DNA of 64,000 bases from Enoplolaimus lenunculus (taxonomy: Eukaryota > Nematoda > Enoplea > Enoplida > Thoracostomopsidae), in assembly GCA_030248215.1 (NCBI GenBank), contig JASANG010003648.1, positions 1 to 64,000 on the forward strand. The letters run 5' to 3'. How positions within the stretch are numbered: position 1 is the stretch's first letter; each line of letters opens with the position of its first letter. Positions 23,880-37,200 of this stretch are shown here, piece by piece. The notes beneath the pieces are model-generated. The model was not told the DNA's origin. It made no database searches and saw only the letters and a list, made by a program, of their open reading frames with translations. The position numbers and the translations under genes were made by a program.

Positions 23880-24657
23880 CTACAACTTAGCATTCAGATA
23901 TCAGAACGTAACTCACTATTCTTCCTTCCATGGCCTATATTAAAAGTGTTTTCGAGACAAAACTTAACACTTTAACAATGAACCTATTCCATTATTCTGT
24001 TTATGGAACGTTGCGTTCAGTTGCAATATTTGTTTGGCCTGTCTTACTTTTACGATCGGGCATCCAGTTTTTGTAAGATACTATAAAATAGAGGTGTATG
24101 TAGCTTAGGATTTAAGGCTATTGTTTCGCTTAAGCTTAATTTTGACATATCTTCACGTTAACTGCAACGTAAAGTACAAAGTCGCCGGCATGCAACCAGA
24201 AGCCTAGCCAAAATTTTGGAGTCGGAGCAATGTTCTGAGAAAAAATTTCGAATGGGAAGTTACACTTGTTCTCAACTTAATTAATCGCCTTAAGATTGAA
24301 GCAAATATAAAACTGGTTTCCACTGTGAATGTAGTTTCAGTTACTTGAGTTCTAATAGATATGCATGCAGATAATCAATAAAATTGATAACTTGGCAGCT
24401 CACTTATTACGGCATATACCTTTTTAGACCTCCTATTCTTGTCGTTATAACCCTGCTATCCAATACACGTACCTTGTTCAAAACTTTAAAATGGTTTACA
24501 TAACACAATTATGACACAATAAAGATATAAATGTAAGTCAATCTCAGCCAATTAGTTTCATTTTTTAAATTTTTCAACAAATAACCGGTAAGAAAAAAAC
24601 TGGAGCCGGATGCCGAGTTTTTGCCGGACCCAGAGCCGGATATCCGGTCGCACCCTG
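23880..24657. mobile_element. Long CCGGATATCCGG element, copy 2
   Basis: Shares with 32116-33172 and 21501-22712 the stretches TTGCGTTCAGTTGCAATATT and TGTTTGGCC, and with 32116-33172 the right terminus CCGGATATCCGGTCGCACCCTG-type end. The left boundary is approximate. No protein frame; a non-autonomous transposon by inference. Confidence 0.55.
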
Positions 24658-24914
24658 ATATCCATCACATGTGCATTTCATAATAGGGGTGCTGTCTTAC
24701 CATAGAACAAAAAACACGGACCTAAACTTTTGCACCTTGTCTGCAAAAGCTTTCCGTAGCAAACCTACCACGTTTGAAGTTCTTTTAACAATATTATGAT
24801 GATCTACAGACTCCAAATTTCTTGCAATGACTCTCAAACCGTTGTGGCAGTCAAATATGATTTATTAATCTACAAGATTTAATTTGCGGACAGCTTTAAT
24901 GAAAGATTTCACGC

Positions 24915-25085
24915 GGAAAGCTGCACACACTGACTCGCGAGCGAGAGGTCCAAGGTTCGATTCCCGACGCGGCCATATCTTTCGGAGAAACTAACGGATA
25001 AAACCATGCATTCTCGCAGTATTTTCAGGAAAGGGGTCGTTCCGACCGTGTAGTGCTGACGACCGACGGCGTCGTATCTGAAAAC
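24915..25085 (+). repeat. tRNA-derived SINE-like fragment
   Basis: Contains a canonical B box GGTTCGATTCC (24954-24964) followed by CCGACGCGGCCA, which looks like a tRNA acceptor end, then a body with TCTTTCGGAGAAACTAACGG. The 5' acceptor half and A box are poor, so it is a SINE and not a tRNA gene. Confidence 0.5.
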
Positions 25086-28000
25086 CTCTGCTATTAATAT
25101 ATCCTAAACTCACAGTACTATTTATGGTTGGCTAACTCCAACTAAGTATATCGTAAAACCACAAAATGAGCCTTATCCTTCAGCACACATGTGCTGTACT
25201 CCAAAGTTCCACATTTCTTTATTTGAGCGGTTAGTTGTCATCCACGTACAATAGACTGACATCTTTGCACTGGCTAAGTAGTTAATTCAGAAGGGCATTG
25301 AAAGTCAGGAGCATAACAATCATCCAGAACGCTAGCTGCGATTCTCAAGCACTTCTGACAACTAGAGCGAATCAAATCTAAAAAAGTGCTGCCATGCATA
25401 TTTGAGGATATGGACTTAAATTCAATTTCCAGGAAACCACAGCAAGTTCATTTAAGGTCAGTTTAAGATTTTGGGAAATTCTGATATTAGTACTCGGGAA
25501 ACAGAATTAAGAAAATTCGAATATCCAGGAAATTGGCATTTTGGGACATTAAATTGGCACTGGGTTTCAACCGAGAAAACTAATAAAATTATCGGTTTTT
25601 TCGGTAAAAATACGGCTGAAACAGAATTCAATTTTTGTCTGAGCCGGACAGAGGCGATCTATAGTTGCGCGGCACGCCAGAAATTAATGCAGTGAGCGTT
25701 TTAAGTTGGAAACACGAAAATGGCCCATTATACATAAAGGGGTCTTTCAGAAAATCCGCGGATAAGCTGGAAAAGTTTGGGATTTCGGAAAATTCGGATA
25801 TTGCCTGGGAATTTGGCATTTTGAGAAACTAGACTCTACCAAGAATACGTTTTTGCGCGCAACCTTTTCCACTCGCGGTTTTGAGCAATAGAGATATCAT
25901 ATTTTGCCCGGGAAATTGCAATTTTGAAAGATCGGGATTTTCCCAAGGAAAATGGAATTTTGCGAAATTAGGATATTTATACCCGAGAAAATGCAGTTTT
26001 GAACGCAACCACTTTCACTCGCGATTTTGGGAAATTGGGTCTTGGGCCACCGTGAGGTTACCCAAGGAATTTGATTTTGGGAAATACAAATCATAGAAGC
26101 CTATTATTTTGGGAAATTCTGATATTTTGCCAACGAAACAAAAACCTTACCATTTTATCACAAAAATTCTGAGGTAGAAGTTGTATTTTTTACAAAAAAA
26201 TTTTCTGAGTGGGAAACATTGTGGAGCACTCATTGCCATTTTATCACAAAAAATCTAACGTGGTAGTGAAATTGGGATTTTGGGAAATTGGATTTCTGTC
26301 GGGCATTTTCGCTCGGAGTTTTGGGAAATTCAGATATTATTCGTGGTTTACTTTAATTTTCACCGCCGTGTGGAATTTCACACCGGCTATCAACGGTTGG
26401 TTATTTGCAACCATATGAAATTTTCCCAACGACAGATGTATTTTTCGAAAACACAGGCAACCGTCGACGCCTAGCCATTTCAACAAAATGATGTTGCCAC
26501 AACGAAATGTGCAGATTTAAGAGGAAAAGACAACTGCTTCGAAAAGTGAATATTTTCATTCGACAGTATCTTGTATAAAATTTTATAAGTTGCTGTCGAC
26601 AACCACTTTAAACAGTTTTAACAGTCGACAACTACTAAGCAAAAAAATAATTTTTATGAAATTGCATACTGAAGGTTTGTATTGGAAGCCGTCGGTGGCT
26701 GTCAAAACAATATTCTAAAAGACTGTTCCTAAATTTCAAACTTGTAGGCAAGGTAACAAGAAATTAACTACAACATTAAAAACGTGCTCCATAAAAGGTC
26801 CATTGTTTACTTCTAAAGTTCTATAACAGTAGTTATTCCTAGGTCCAAGCCTAAGCATTGTATTATAAATGCGTATTCCTACAAGCCCATAAGCCTGCCT
26901 GAGCGAAAAATTATAGTCTGAATCTAATGCTACTCTTATACAGGCCCACGAGAGAAACCGGGAGGGCCTTAGAAGTAACATGGCCAACTCCAAAGCTATA
27001 CTTCGAACACCAAGGGAAAAATATAATTTTTGTGTATAACATACTCTTGGCATAAGCGGTTACTTATTTTTGTTTCGGAGCAAACAACAAATCGAGAAAT
27101 TCGCTTTCCTTTCAGTATCTGTTCATAGCCAATGAAAGTAAATTTAGTATGCATGTTAACATTTGGATAGAAAATTACAATATGTCGATCAAAATGAAAT
27201 TTAATTGGTTACTATTTTTCGATTTTTAAGGTAACGTTGTTTGATTTAGTAAATTTCTAAAAATCAAATATCAGGCTGGACTACTTGCCGTGTTTCGATT
27301 ATATATGAAGCTGTCGATTGCCGGTGTAAAATTCCACACGACGGTGAAAATTAAAGTATGCGTTACCCGGACATTAGGATACGCCCGAAAATTGAAATTT
27401 CGGGCAGATGGTTCTGTCAAAACGACTAATTACCAGCTGAAATTTTGCAATACTGTGTCAGTAGTTTTACTCATGCAGGTGCGATATGCAAATAGCGAAG
27501 CTACGTTTTATAAATTAAGTATATAACAATAAAACTTTGTTAATTACCTACCTACTGTTTAAGGTTAAAATGCAGTTTACGTCGAGTTGTTCGCAAAATA
27601 AAGAAATTTATAATGCATAACCGGCTGCAATCCGGCCTGTTGGATCACAGCTGGACTACAGTGTCACAAGTTTTGGGACTAGGAGTTGTGTTGTGCAATT
27701 ACCTCGTTTTCAGCTGGCTGGTCATTGGCCTCAGGCCGGCCAATCCTGAGGTCATTGTGAGGTTGTAAGGTGATCGATCCAAAGGCGGGTATGGTAAAGT
27801 CTCAGATCGATCCTGGAACAGTTTTAACACAGTTTTACGCACTTCTACGGCTCGTATGTGTTTATCGGACACTATGTATCCGTTTTACTAGTAATTAACA
27901 AATGCGCAACGGAAAATGATAAACACAAGCCCGTTAGTCCCGTTTATAACAAATTATATATTTTCCCGGTTTTCGAGTGCTTATATCTTCTGAACGAGGG

Positions 28001-29229
28001 CCATACGGCCGAAAAGTATTATAGCAGCGAAAAGTTTGGGAAAATTGTAATGAGTACGCAAAATATATGCGAATTCTGTCACACACAGCCTACGGGGCAG
28101 CTATTCGAAATACGTCCGGGCGTCAATTACAACAATAATGTACATAATACGAAAATGCAAAAATTACTACAAAGACCAATTAAAATATGACGAATCCGAA
28201 TTAACACTTTTTACTGCTCCGTCAAGGCGAGAAATTATGTTCCTAGTGCGTCCGAAAATAATATATCTAGTACGCGAATCCAAGTCATAAACGCACAATT
28301 CAATGGCTAAGCTATTGCAAGACTCCCAGAATGTTCCAGAATCATGATAATAATGACACGCCAAGAAATATGGCAAATAAACACAAACGGGACAGAATTG
28401 GCAGAAATAGATGTGCGAAATGGAATGAGCACCTGAAATTTAACAGGAAATGGGAAAGGGGCGCCTGAAACATGTAAATAAGCACGTATAAAATCACAAG
28501 AAATATGACATGTAAGAATTGGCACAACAGGGTCAAAAGGGAAAGAATTAGTAGAAATGGGATAGCGCATTGAACTGAGCGCATAGAATTTGGTAGGAAA
28601 ATAGGATTTAGTACCTGAAAACACAATAAGAGATATATGTAATAATGCACGTAAATGATATAAGTGAAATTAGCAGGGAACACAATAAGTTTTGTAAGAA
28701 TATGGCAGGAATATTAAAGCACAACTACTTGACAAATGAGCAAGTGATATAGCAAGACTAAAATGGGATCGGTTATTTATAAATCACGATACTCGTACCG
28801 AGACTGAGATGGGGGATATTTGCACACCAAGGGAAACGACATAGCTAGTAGTTCGAGGAATGCCGAGGGTGGACACTAGTGTGACACAAAGTGCACACTG
28901 GGGCCCCACCCGACATCCCTCACGCAGCTCATGCCGTCCCTTGGCATGCAAAGACCGGTTTACTTAAAAACAGAGATGGTTATGCATCGAGAATAAAGAT
29001 GATAAAAAATGACGGAAAATTTCATGAATGTGTTTGTTGAATGTCTTTTGGTGAATGTCTTTGTGTTTTGCAAATTTTGTTTAATATTTTAGTTCTTTGG
29101 TATTTAGGGGTTTCGATGTTCTGGACACCTGAAACTTGATAATAACATACCCAAACGTCTTGATAATTTGGCTCTACCGAGCACCAGAACCTTGATAGTA
29201 TACTCATTTGTTTTGATTAGTTGGCTCTT
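25086..29229. other. Intergenic repeat-rich stretch
   Basis: No gene recognised. 25440-26440 is a degenerate repeat of TTTTGGGAAATTCTGATATT-like words. About 26860-26995 matches the right end of the family at 57377-57555 (ends AGAAGTAACATGGCC). 27600-27840 holds GC-rich palindromic words such as CCTCAGGCCGGCCAATCCTGAGG-like arms. 28370-28690 repeats short ACCTGAAA and AGAAAT-like words. Confidence 0.4.
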
Positions 29230-30130
29230 CCGAGCGATCCGGCCCCTGCGAGAAAGACTGCGTTCGAAAACACGATCCGGAACCTGGAGGAAGCCGACAT
29301 CGAAATCTGGACGGATTGATCTGTGTTGAATGGCGTGGAGAATGGAGGCGCCGGAGTAGTAGTCATCGACAAGGCTAGCGAAACCGAGGTCAAGATCAAC
29401 AAGGCTGCGGGTCGGTACTGTTCCAGCTACAAAGCGGAGATGACTGCCATCGAGACGGCGATAGACTGGGCCCTAACAAATGAAGCAGACAGAGATGGGA
29501 GGATAAACCTGTTCACTGATTCCAAAAGTGCCATCCAACGCCTGCAAAGTGGTCCGAGCAACACCAGAACCGAAACAGAGGAACGTATCTGGAACAAGCT
29601 GGCGGGTCTCTTGGCCCCCGGCCGACTGAGAATGACGGTCCCACTGCGACGTTGCAGGCAACGAGAAGGTGGACGAAGTCGCGAAGGAAAGCTGTGCAAA
29701 GCCGCAAATGGATGTGCCAATTGATGCAGATACGGCAATCTCTCTGATAAAGAGAAAGACCCGTACCGTATGGAACTCGAAGATCAAGCACAAGTGGTTC
29801 CCTGGCGGCATGCCACAAGCGAACCGTGAAGAAGAGCGCGAATTTCCAAAGATTGGTAGGACAACAATCTGCCAACTGCGAAACGAAGGACACTGCCCCA
29901 TCACTGGACAATACCTGCACCGTATCCGTCAAAAGGACGATCCCTCCTGCACGTTCTGCGGAGCGGAAGTCGATGATGTGAAACATCTGATTGAAAAGTG
30001 CGACGCACTCGGACCTGCGAAGATGAAGAGCCAGTTTTTCAATGCGAAAGTTGAACATCTGTTTACCCAGCCGAGAAGAATCTTCGAACTACTGCAACTT
30101 AGTGGTCGTCTTGGCGGCCACCGTCAATAG
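29230..30130 (+). mobile_element. Non-LTR retrotransposon 3' fragment: RNase H plus C-terminal zinc knuckle
   Basis: The 3' end of a LINE polyprotein of the kind that carries an RNase H domain after the reverse transcriptase (I/R1/LOA-like groups do so). In order: WTD, YKAEMTAIETAIDWAL, LFTDSKSAIQRLQSG and GNEKVDEVAKESC, giving the four acidic positions of RNase H. Then come IWNSK/TVWNSKIKHKWFPG-like linker residues and a CTFCGAEVDDVKHLIEKC zinc motif, with a stop at 30128. A stop follows the first Asp (about 29318), and a frameshift lies near 29650, before GNEKVDEV, so it is dead. No reverse transcriptase is present: the copy is 5' truncated. It is visibly more GC-rich than its surroundings. 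A CAACACAACAACC stretch follows the stop. Confidence 0.85.
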
Positions 30131-31242
30131 CGATGCTACGACGGAGGAAACCACAACACAACAACCTGAAAAACCATAATATAAACAAATGTCCTGAATT
30201 ATTCCGCTCTTCCGGTCCTGAATTACTGTATTGCCAACGAAGAATGCGAATAAGTTTGCAGAAATGTCCAACTAAACGAATAGAATGCGAACAAATAAGT
30301 AGCAAACGAACATTTTGCAAACAATACATTGGCGCTGCGTTTGTTGTACTGTCATTGTAATGACTGAGACACGCAAATGATAACAATAGTGAACAAAACG
30401 ACTGAAACCAATTGCCAAGTGATATGCGTGGCCAAGAGCCGCAGACGTCCTGAAACTATTAATACTACACATTATTACAACAACAAATACTTGTATTATA
30501 ATCAACAATCAAGGCTTTTTGTAAAATGGTGTGTGAAATATATACTATGTTTCGCATATGGTGACATTGCATGCGGCGGTCACCAGTATGCCCGTAACAA
30601 CGCGGTGTTGCTCGTGAAGCCAACTGTAGAAGCCGGTCTACAAAGTGAAGCTCACGAGCTACAGTGGCTTTACCCGGCGACGAGTCATCAAGGGTACAAG
30701 TCGACATTGTACGTAGTGTACAACATTGGTGTAGTATCAAGTCCGGTAAATGTCACAATCAGTGGTTTACGTCATGTTAATGAATGAGTGCGTTATCGAG
30801 TATAGTTTTTATGTACAATTATACAGCGCCAAGGCACTATAAAATAATAATGTGTGCGCTACTTTGCTATCCTTGTGCTAAGCATTTAGTTGTCGCATTC
30901 GTGCCGGTAGTCGCAGATATCGGCTAAGGCCTTGACGACTAGCGGATGAAGGTGATGAGATGTGGCGATGCGTACACATTTCGTCGCGTCTTTAAGTTCG
31001 TTTTCCCTAGCACGTAATTGTGGTCGGCCAGTATTTTTGGCTTCGTCATAGTCCAAAATCACGTAATCGTATGTTGTTCACTGGTTCCAGTATCTTGTTG
31101 CAGGAAAATGTAAGATGTTTGTTTATTTATTTGTACTTACTTAAAATATTAATCGACATGTAAAAGAAATATAGTACTGGAACCTGTAACAATTGACTAT
31201 TAGTTTGAAACCTGTAATACAGTACATTTCAAGTCGGTGAAG
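30131..31242. other. Gap between the LINE fragment and MICAL
   Basis: Should include the LINE 3' end and the MICAL promoter. I see no definite regulatory motif. Open frames here (for example 30377-30787) show no family resemblance. Confidence 0.4.
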
Positions 31243-34200
31243 ATGTCTTCCGGAATTTGTCCAGTTACTCTATTCGATGAATTCGTTGCTGCGGATTCTT
31301 TCAAACGAATTCTTCAAACATTTCGAACCATGTGTGTTGGCCTAAAGTTGGACGCATTGGACTATGGCAATTTTTATAGGAAGTATGTAGTTTTTGTCCT
31401 TTGTATTAAGCTTATGAATGTATGCGTAATTTTGGGTGTAGAATAGCACTTCATGGTTTGTTTAAAATGTCATAGAAGGTGTTTATTGTATCGACTTTCT
31501 GTATCTGAAGAGCGTCATAAGCATATTTGCAAGGAGTCAAGTTACTCTATTGGTTCGTAACTTTATTTAGCTTGTGCTCAAAACTAACGTCATGGAAAGC
31601 ACAAAAGCTGTGGGCACTGCTGGACAAACGAATGGCGAACAAAGAATACAAAAAGCAAAAAGCCTGCCAACATCTTAGAGTATGTGGTTGTTACTGAACG
31701 TTTTGTGTAATTTATCTTCCCTAAAAACGAATGTTTGCATACATACTATGTTAGTTTAGATAATTAACATTAAAATTATTGTTGAAGCGAGTTATTTTCA
31801 CCAGACACGATAACTGTAAACAATAGCTGGGTTTCTGAAATCTTACTTAAGTATTTTTAAGCTATGCTTAAGCAATTACTTAGGTCAATGACTTAGTAAA
31901 CATTTAACTTTTCGAACAAAACAGGTAAGCGCCAAATGTGACCCATTGTCATTAGTAAAAAGTAATAGTTTTGCTTTATCTTGATGACGCACCACGAGTC
32001 TACAATTTCAGTTAAACCAATCTTAGCATACATACCTGAACGGTTTAAGTACCAAATGATACTTAGGTAGGAATTCAGATACCCAGCCGTTATTTTTTAG
32101 TACGATATGGCGAAGCAGGATAATCTAATATTCGGCCGGAGCCGGATAGTTAATGCAAATCTAATACTGGATGCCATTCAAAAATCAGAACGTTGCTAAC
32201 AATTCTTCTTTCCGTGGCCTAAGTTATCCAAAGGGTTTACGTAACAAAGCTTAACATCTCACGCCGATAAATTTTTAACACCTTAACCGACCCTATTCTA
32301 CTATTCTACGATTTTGTAGCGTTGCGTTCAGTTGCAATATTTGTTTGGACCATGTTACTTTTAATAAGCGTATCCAGTTTTCCTAGGTACATCAAATAGA
32401 GGTTGCTTAGGATCAGGGATCAGAATCTCGGTACTTGGCATTATGTCTCGGGTTTTTGAGTCTAAGTATTTTGGAACCGAGACCAGAAGGTGAGGATTCG
32501 ACAAATGTATGGCTGTATTGTTGAAATAGATAGATAAATAAAATTTCGCTGTGAATCTATCAATTTTTATAGTCACGGAATAATTGTAAGCAGATATTCT
32601 GATGAAAACACAAAAAACAATGAAAAATATAAAAAAAAACTACGAAAAAAGCATTAGAACTATGAAAACTTTGATTTTTTGGGTGGTGACAAAAAATTGA
32701 CGAGACCGAGACTTTTCGTGGCCGGTCTCGCTAGTCAGGTAGCGGTGTGGGGTCTCAGTTTTTAAACCAGACCGCTAATTCATACTTAGGATTGAGGCTA
32801 TTACGTATTTTCGCTTAGGCTTGAGCTTAATTTTAGACTTATTTTTACGCTGAAGTTTAACATTAGGTTTAGGAATTGGAATCCGCTGAAATACTGTTGC
32901 GTTCTTAAAATATCACTGGTCATCTATCAGGTTTTCTACGTTATTGTAACCCAATAAAGATTGCGAACGGACATGAGCATATGCAAATATTTGCATTACC
33001 TGTACGACAGAAAAAATATGTAAAAGTAGGTCAATCAGTTCCACCGAAGGTGGCATAAATCCAAATAATGGTTTCAGTTTTTTGAAGTTTAAAAAATATC
33101 CGGTAAGTTAAAATGCCGGAGCCGCAGCGGGATGTCGGTTTTTGCCGGAGCCGGATATCCGGTCGCACCCTGATACTCATATTTTCCCACTTCATTGTAA
33201 AATTGAACAGTAATTTTGATGTTCTAGGTTCTAGTCATAGGTGCTGGGCCATGTGGCCTTCGAACTGCCATCGAAGCTGCTTTCCTTGGAGCGAAAACGG
33301 TTGTCTTGGAAAAACGAGACAGGTATGTATGCATCTGATTGTTACTCTTAAAGTGTTCATTTCTTACAAAACATATAGTTTACCATTCTGATCTAATACA
33401 AATAAATTGATTTTACTGATACCGATATATCAGTTCAACTTAACACTAGTAACCAGGGTGCAACCGGAATTCCGGTTCCGGCATTTTTTCACCTTCCGGT
33501 TCCGGTAAATTTTTACCGGATTTAAAAATTCCGGTGTTATAATTTGGCCGTTTTCTTAACTTTGCTAATTTTAAGAATCTCTTTTGAAAGCCACTTGTAC
33601 TCCGAATATAAGCCAATGATGGTGGATTTCACTTCAGTCGACGACGAAAATCTAAAATACAACAAATAAAATAAATACCTACGTTCGACTAAGGTTGTTT
33701 CGCAAATAATAGAGCAAAAAATAAGATTAAAATGAAATTTTTGGTGAAATGCATTTTTCACTTTCCGGTTTCGGTTCCGGTAAAATTTTCAAATTCCGGT
33801 TCCGGTAAATTGTAATTCCGGTTGCACCCTGCTATTAACCAGTCATATTTACAGTTTCTTAAATCGGCAATCGTTTTCAATCTGGAAATTTTGGTTTGTA
33901 ATTATATAGAGTGAGTTGTTTCAGGTTTTCGCGCAATAACGTGCTTCATATTTGGCCTTTTGTGATACACGATCTGAAAAATCTTGGTGCCAAACTATTT
34001 TATCCTAAATTTTGCGCCGGTGCAATTGATCACATCAGTAAGTTTTAAAATTTATTAATATAAAATATAATCCAACACCTAAGTGATGCTTTTCTTAGTT
34101 CTCAACACGAGGTTATAACATTGCTTGTTTCTCGGTTTGTTAATCTGTTGTGTTAGTTTGCGAGGCGTCAGTTTTAGGCAAAAGTTTGGATGTTGGACAA

Positions 34201-37200
34201 TTATATACTGGACTGTCCTTTATGGAGAATGTGGCAGGGTGTTGACAGCGTTGTATCGACCAATCAAATATAAAGGATGTGTGGTTTTGATCCATAACAG
34301 GTGTACGGACGGGAGTTATTGCAAGAGCGCGGAACTACAAAATATTTTGGACAGATAGCGCTGTAACAGTTTGAGGACAATTGAGCAAAACAGGCAATGG
34401 ATGATACTGGCAAGATCGAAGTGCAGTAATTGTAAACAAATTATAAGATTAGTATATACTCGGAAGAAATGTGCAAATTGTAAAGGTGAATACCTGTCAC
34501 GTGGCTGTAAGATTTGAGCAGATCGAATGGAGATCGAACAAAATGCCAGTGGTCGTGCTCAGATCGCAAACCTGTGGAAGCGGAAAACAGAACACAACGA
34601 ATTATTTGTGTACGACGATATGGATATGGCGCGGAATGCAAATGAGGCGAGGAAACTGGTTAAGCGCTGGTAGTTGGCTGCTATATATGGTAGGAGGCGC
34701 AGTTGTAAGAAGAAAAGGACTGAGCAAGTGACTCGTAGCTGTTTGCGATCGGGTCACCAAACAGAATTACTTCACTGGCGAGCAAAATATATGGCGGCGA
34801 CACACACTGTAGGGCCTATGGTGAAGAACAGGAGTCTTCGTTACTTGTTCCAGCAAGGCGTTCCTGTCTCCTATATCGGGATGTATGGGGTCCACCAGAT
34901 TAGCAGAGGACTTATAGAAAACTATCCGCGTATGGAATGAGTGGAGGAATCTGGTGGGGGCGGATGTTGGTTTGGCATAACAACAACAAAGCAACAACAG
35001 CAATATTTAAGGTTTCGTGGTAAATTAGGATGCGCATGTTTTAAGTTGTAGGAGTAAGAAACACATGTTATGAAATGCCATACACGAACTTTTCGCGAGG
35101 GAAGCGAGCACGAAAATTTCAATGTTTCTCTACAATTTTCAAGTTAGGCTTGCTACTTTCAAACGAAGAAAATTTCATCTTTTCCAAAATTTTCGAAGGG
35201 TGAATGCAATCCCTATCCCCACAAAAATTGGAACAGGGAGATTCCAGACAGACTAAACCACAACATTATCCTAACTCTAGGTATTAGACAACTGCAATGC
35301 ATTTTGGTCAAAATAGCCCTTGTTCTCGGTGTTGAAATCCACGAAAGTACATCGTTTGAAGAATTGATTGAACCTGATTTCGGTGCTGATGGAGAATGTT
35401 AGTTTTCTCACTAGTGCATTTTTGTGGCGGCTGCATTATGTTACTGAATGCTTACTTATAGGAGAATCTGTATAAGCTTGGTAATTTGTGTATATCCAAA
35501 TATCACACTTTGATTGCAGTAATAGCTGAGGTTCAGTTGCTATGTGCGATACGCATTCTTTTTTACACACATCTCTTTTGAAAAATGTTCAAAATCTTAA
35601 CGTACTTTAGGCAACGGATGGAGAGCAAAAGTGTTACCAAGTCAACATATTGTGTCAGAATATGAGTTTAATGTTCTAGTCGGAGCCGATGGTAAAAGAA
35701 ATACTGTTCCAGGTTAGTGTAATAATCCGCAAATTGCTTTGCCGCAGACCTTTACACCAATCTGAAAAGTATTGCAAAGCGTGCAGATTTCTAAAGTGCA
35801 TTGTAAGAAATGCTACCAGAAACGTAGCTGAAAATCTTGTGCTGCAAAATATGGTGAGATATCATGTTTGGATGACATTAGTTAAGTTTCCGAAATCCTC
35901 TTACGTACGGCGTTATATTTTTGTATGTGTTAAGCAATAATTTATATCATTTTGAAAGCCTACTTATTCAAAGTTTAAACTTAAGTTATTGATCTAGTTT
36001 GATGTGCTGCAGGCTGTCAGGTGAGTTGAAGCATACTAACCTTGACCTAATTGTGATTGCACACTAATAATCTTTGATTAATGTTAAGCAGAACCAAGGC
36101 TTTTGTGTTATGGCCAAGTTGAAAGTTGACATTTATTTGGTTTTGCACAAAAAGTTATGTCTGGTTCCGATTACGGCAAAAACAACATAGTCTCCTAAAA
36201 TGATGGACGAAAAATTGTAGAAGTGGCTCACCAGAGTTTCGAATCACGCACATTTGCAAAACGCAAAACACTAATTTGTCACCAATAAAAACATTTTATT
36301 TTGATAAGTGTTTCAAAATTGTATATGTTGGTATCCTTTGTTGTTTTCAGGATTCAAACGAAAAGAATTTCGAGGAAAATTGGCAATTGGCATTACAGCA
36401 AATTTTATTAATCGACGTACTCAGGCTGAAGAACGGGTGCAGGAAATATCTGGTATGCTTATTCAAATTGTTTTAAGATGAACATAAAGGTTGAGTAGAA
36501 AGTTCCGTGTACCAAAACGGTTCTTAGCTGCAACGAGTAAATATCATGTAACTTCCCACAGCATGTCTAACGTTATATTTGGAACGATATTATTGGAAAC
36601 ATAGCAAATTAATATATACACATAATTAATGCATATGTGACAGGTAATTTAGTTTGTGGTGCTGATTAATGAGAAGTCTTCAAGCAAGATATTTAGGAAG
36701 GCTTTGTTGTTGCTAAGAAGATTGCTTGAATATTTGCTTGAACATGAAGTTTATTCTCGCTGTTTTCCATTCAACTTTTATACCAACCACCAACTAATGG
36801 TTGTATTGCTATTAAAATAAGCACATGAAGAGTTTTTTGCTTTGTTTGTAATGTTATGATGGGTTTCAATTTTCGAAGTTTTTTAGGCGTCGCATTTATC
36901 TTCAACCAAAATTTTTTCAAAGACTTGAACGGCGCGACTGGGATTGATTTGGAAAATATTGTTTACTACAAAAATGATACGCATTATTTCGTTATGTGTG
37001 CGAAAAAGCAAAGTTTAATCGCTAAAGGTGTAATCCGGAAGGTGAGTTTAGTTTAAAAGATATGTCTATCGTGTATTCGGTTTAAGCAATAAAATGATAA
37101 GCTTTCAATTTATATGCGCAGCCACGTTCTTACTTTGATGTAAGGCCAGTTTTACTTTTACCGGCGTAACAGTAGCTTAAATTCCTGGGCTTTAGCCAAA

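Noticed and set aside
24925-24972. Functional tRNA gene
   Set aside because: The B box and 3' acceptor half look right, but the 5' half does not pair.
27858-28190. 110-residue open frame with CEFCHTQPTG
   Set aside because: No recognised domain or neighbouring exon; treated as chance in repeat-rich DNA.
30377-30787. 136-residue open frame as a gene
   Set aside because: No family resemblance, no splice or codon signal, and palindromic repeat-like DNA in its second half.
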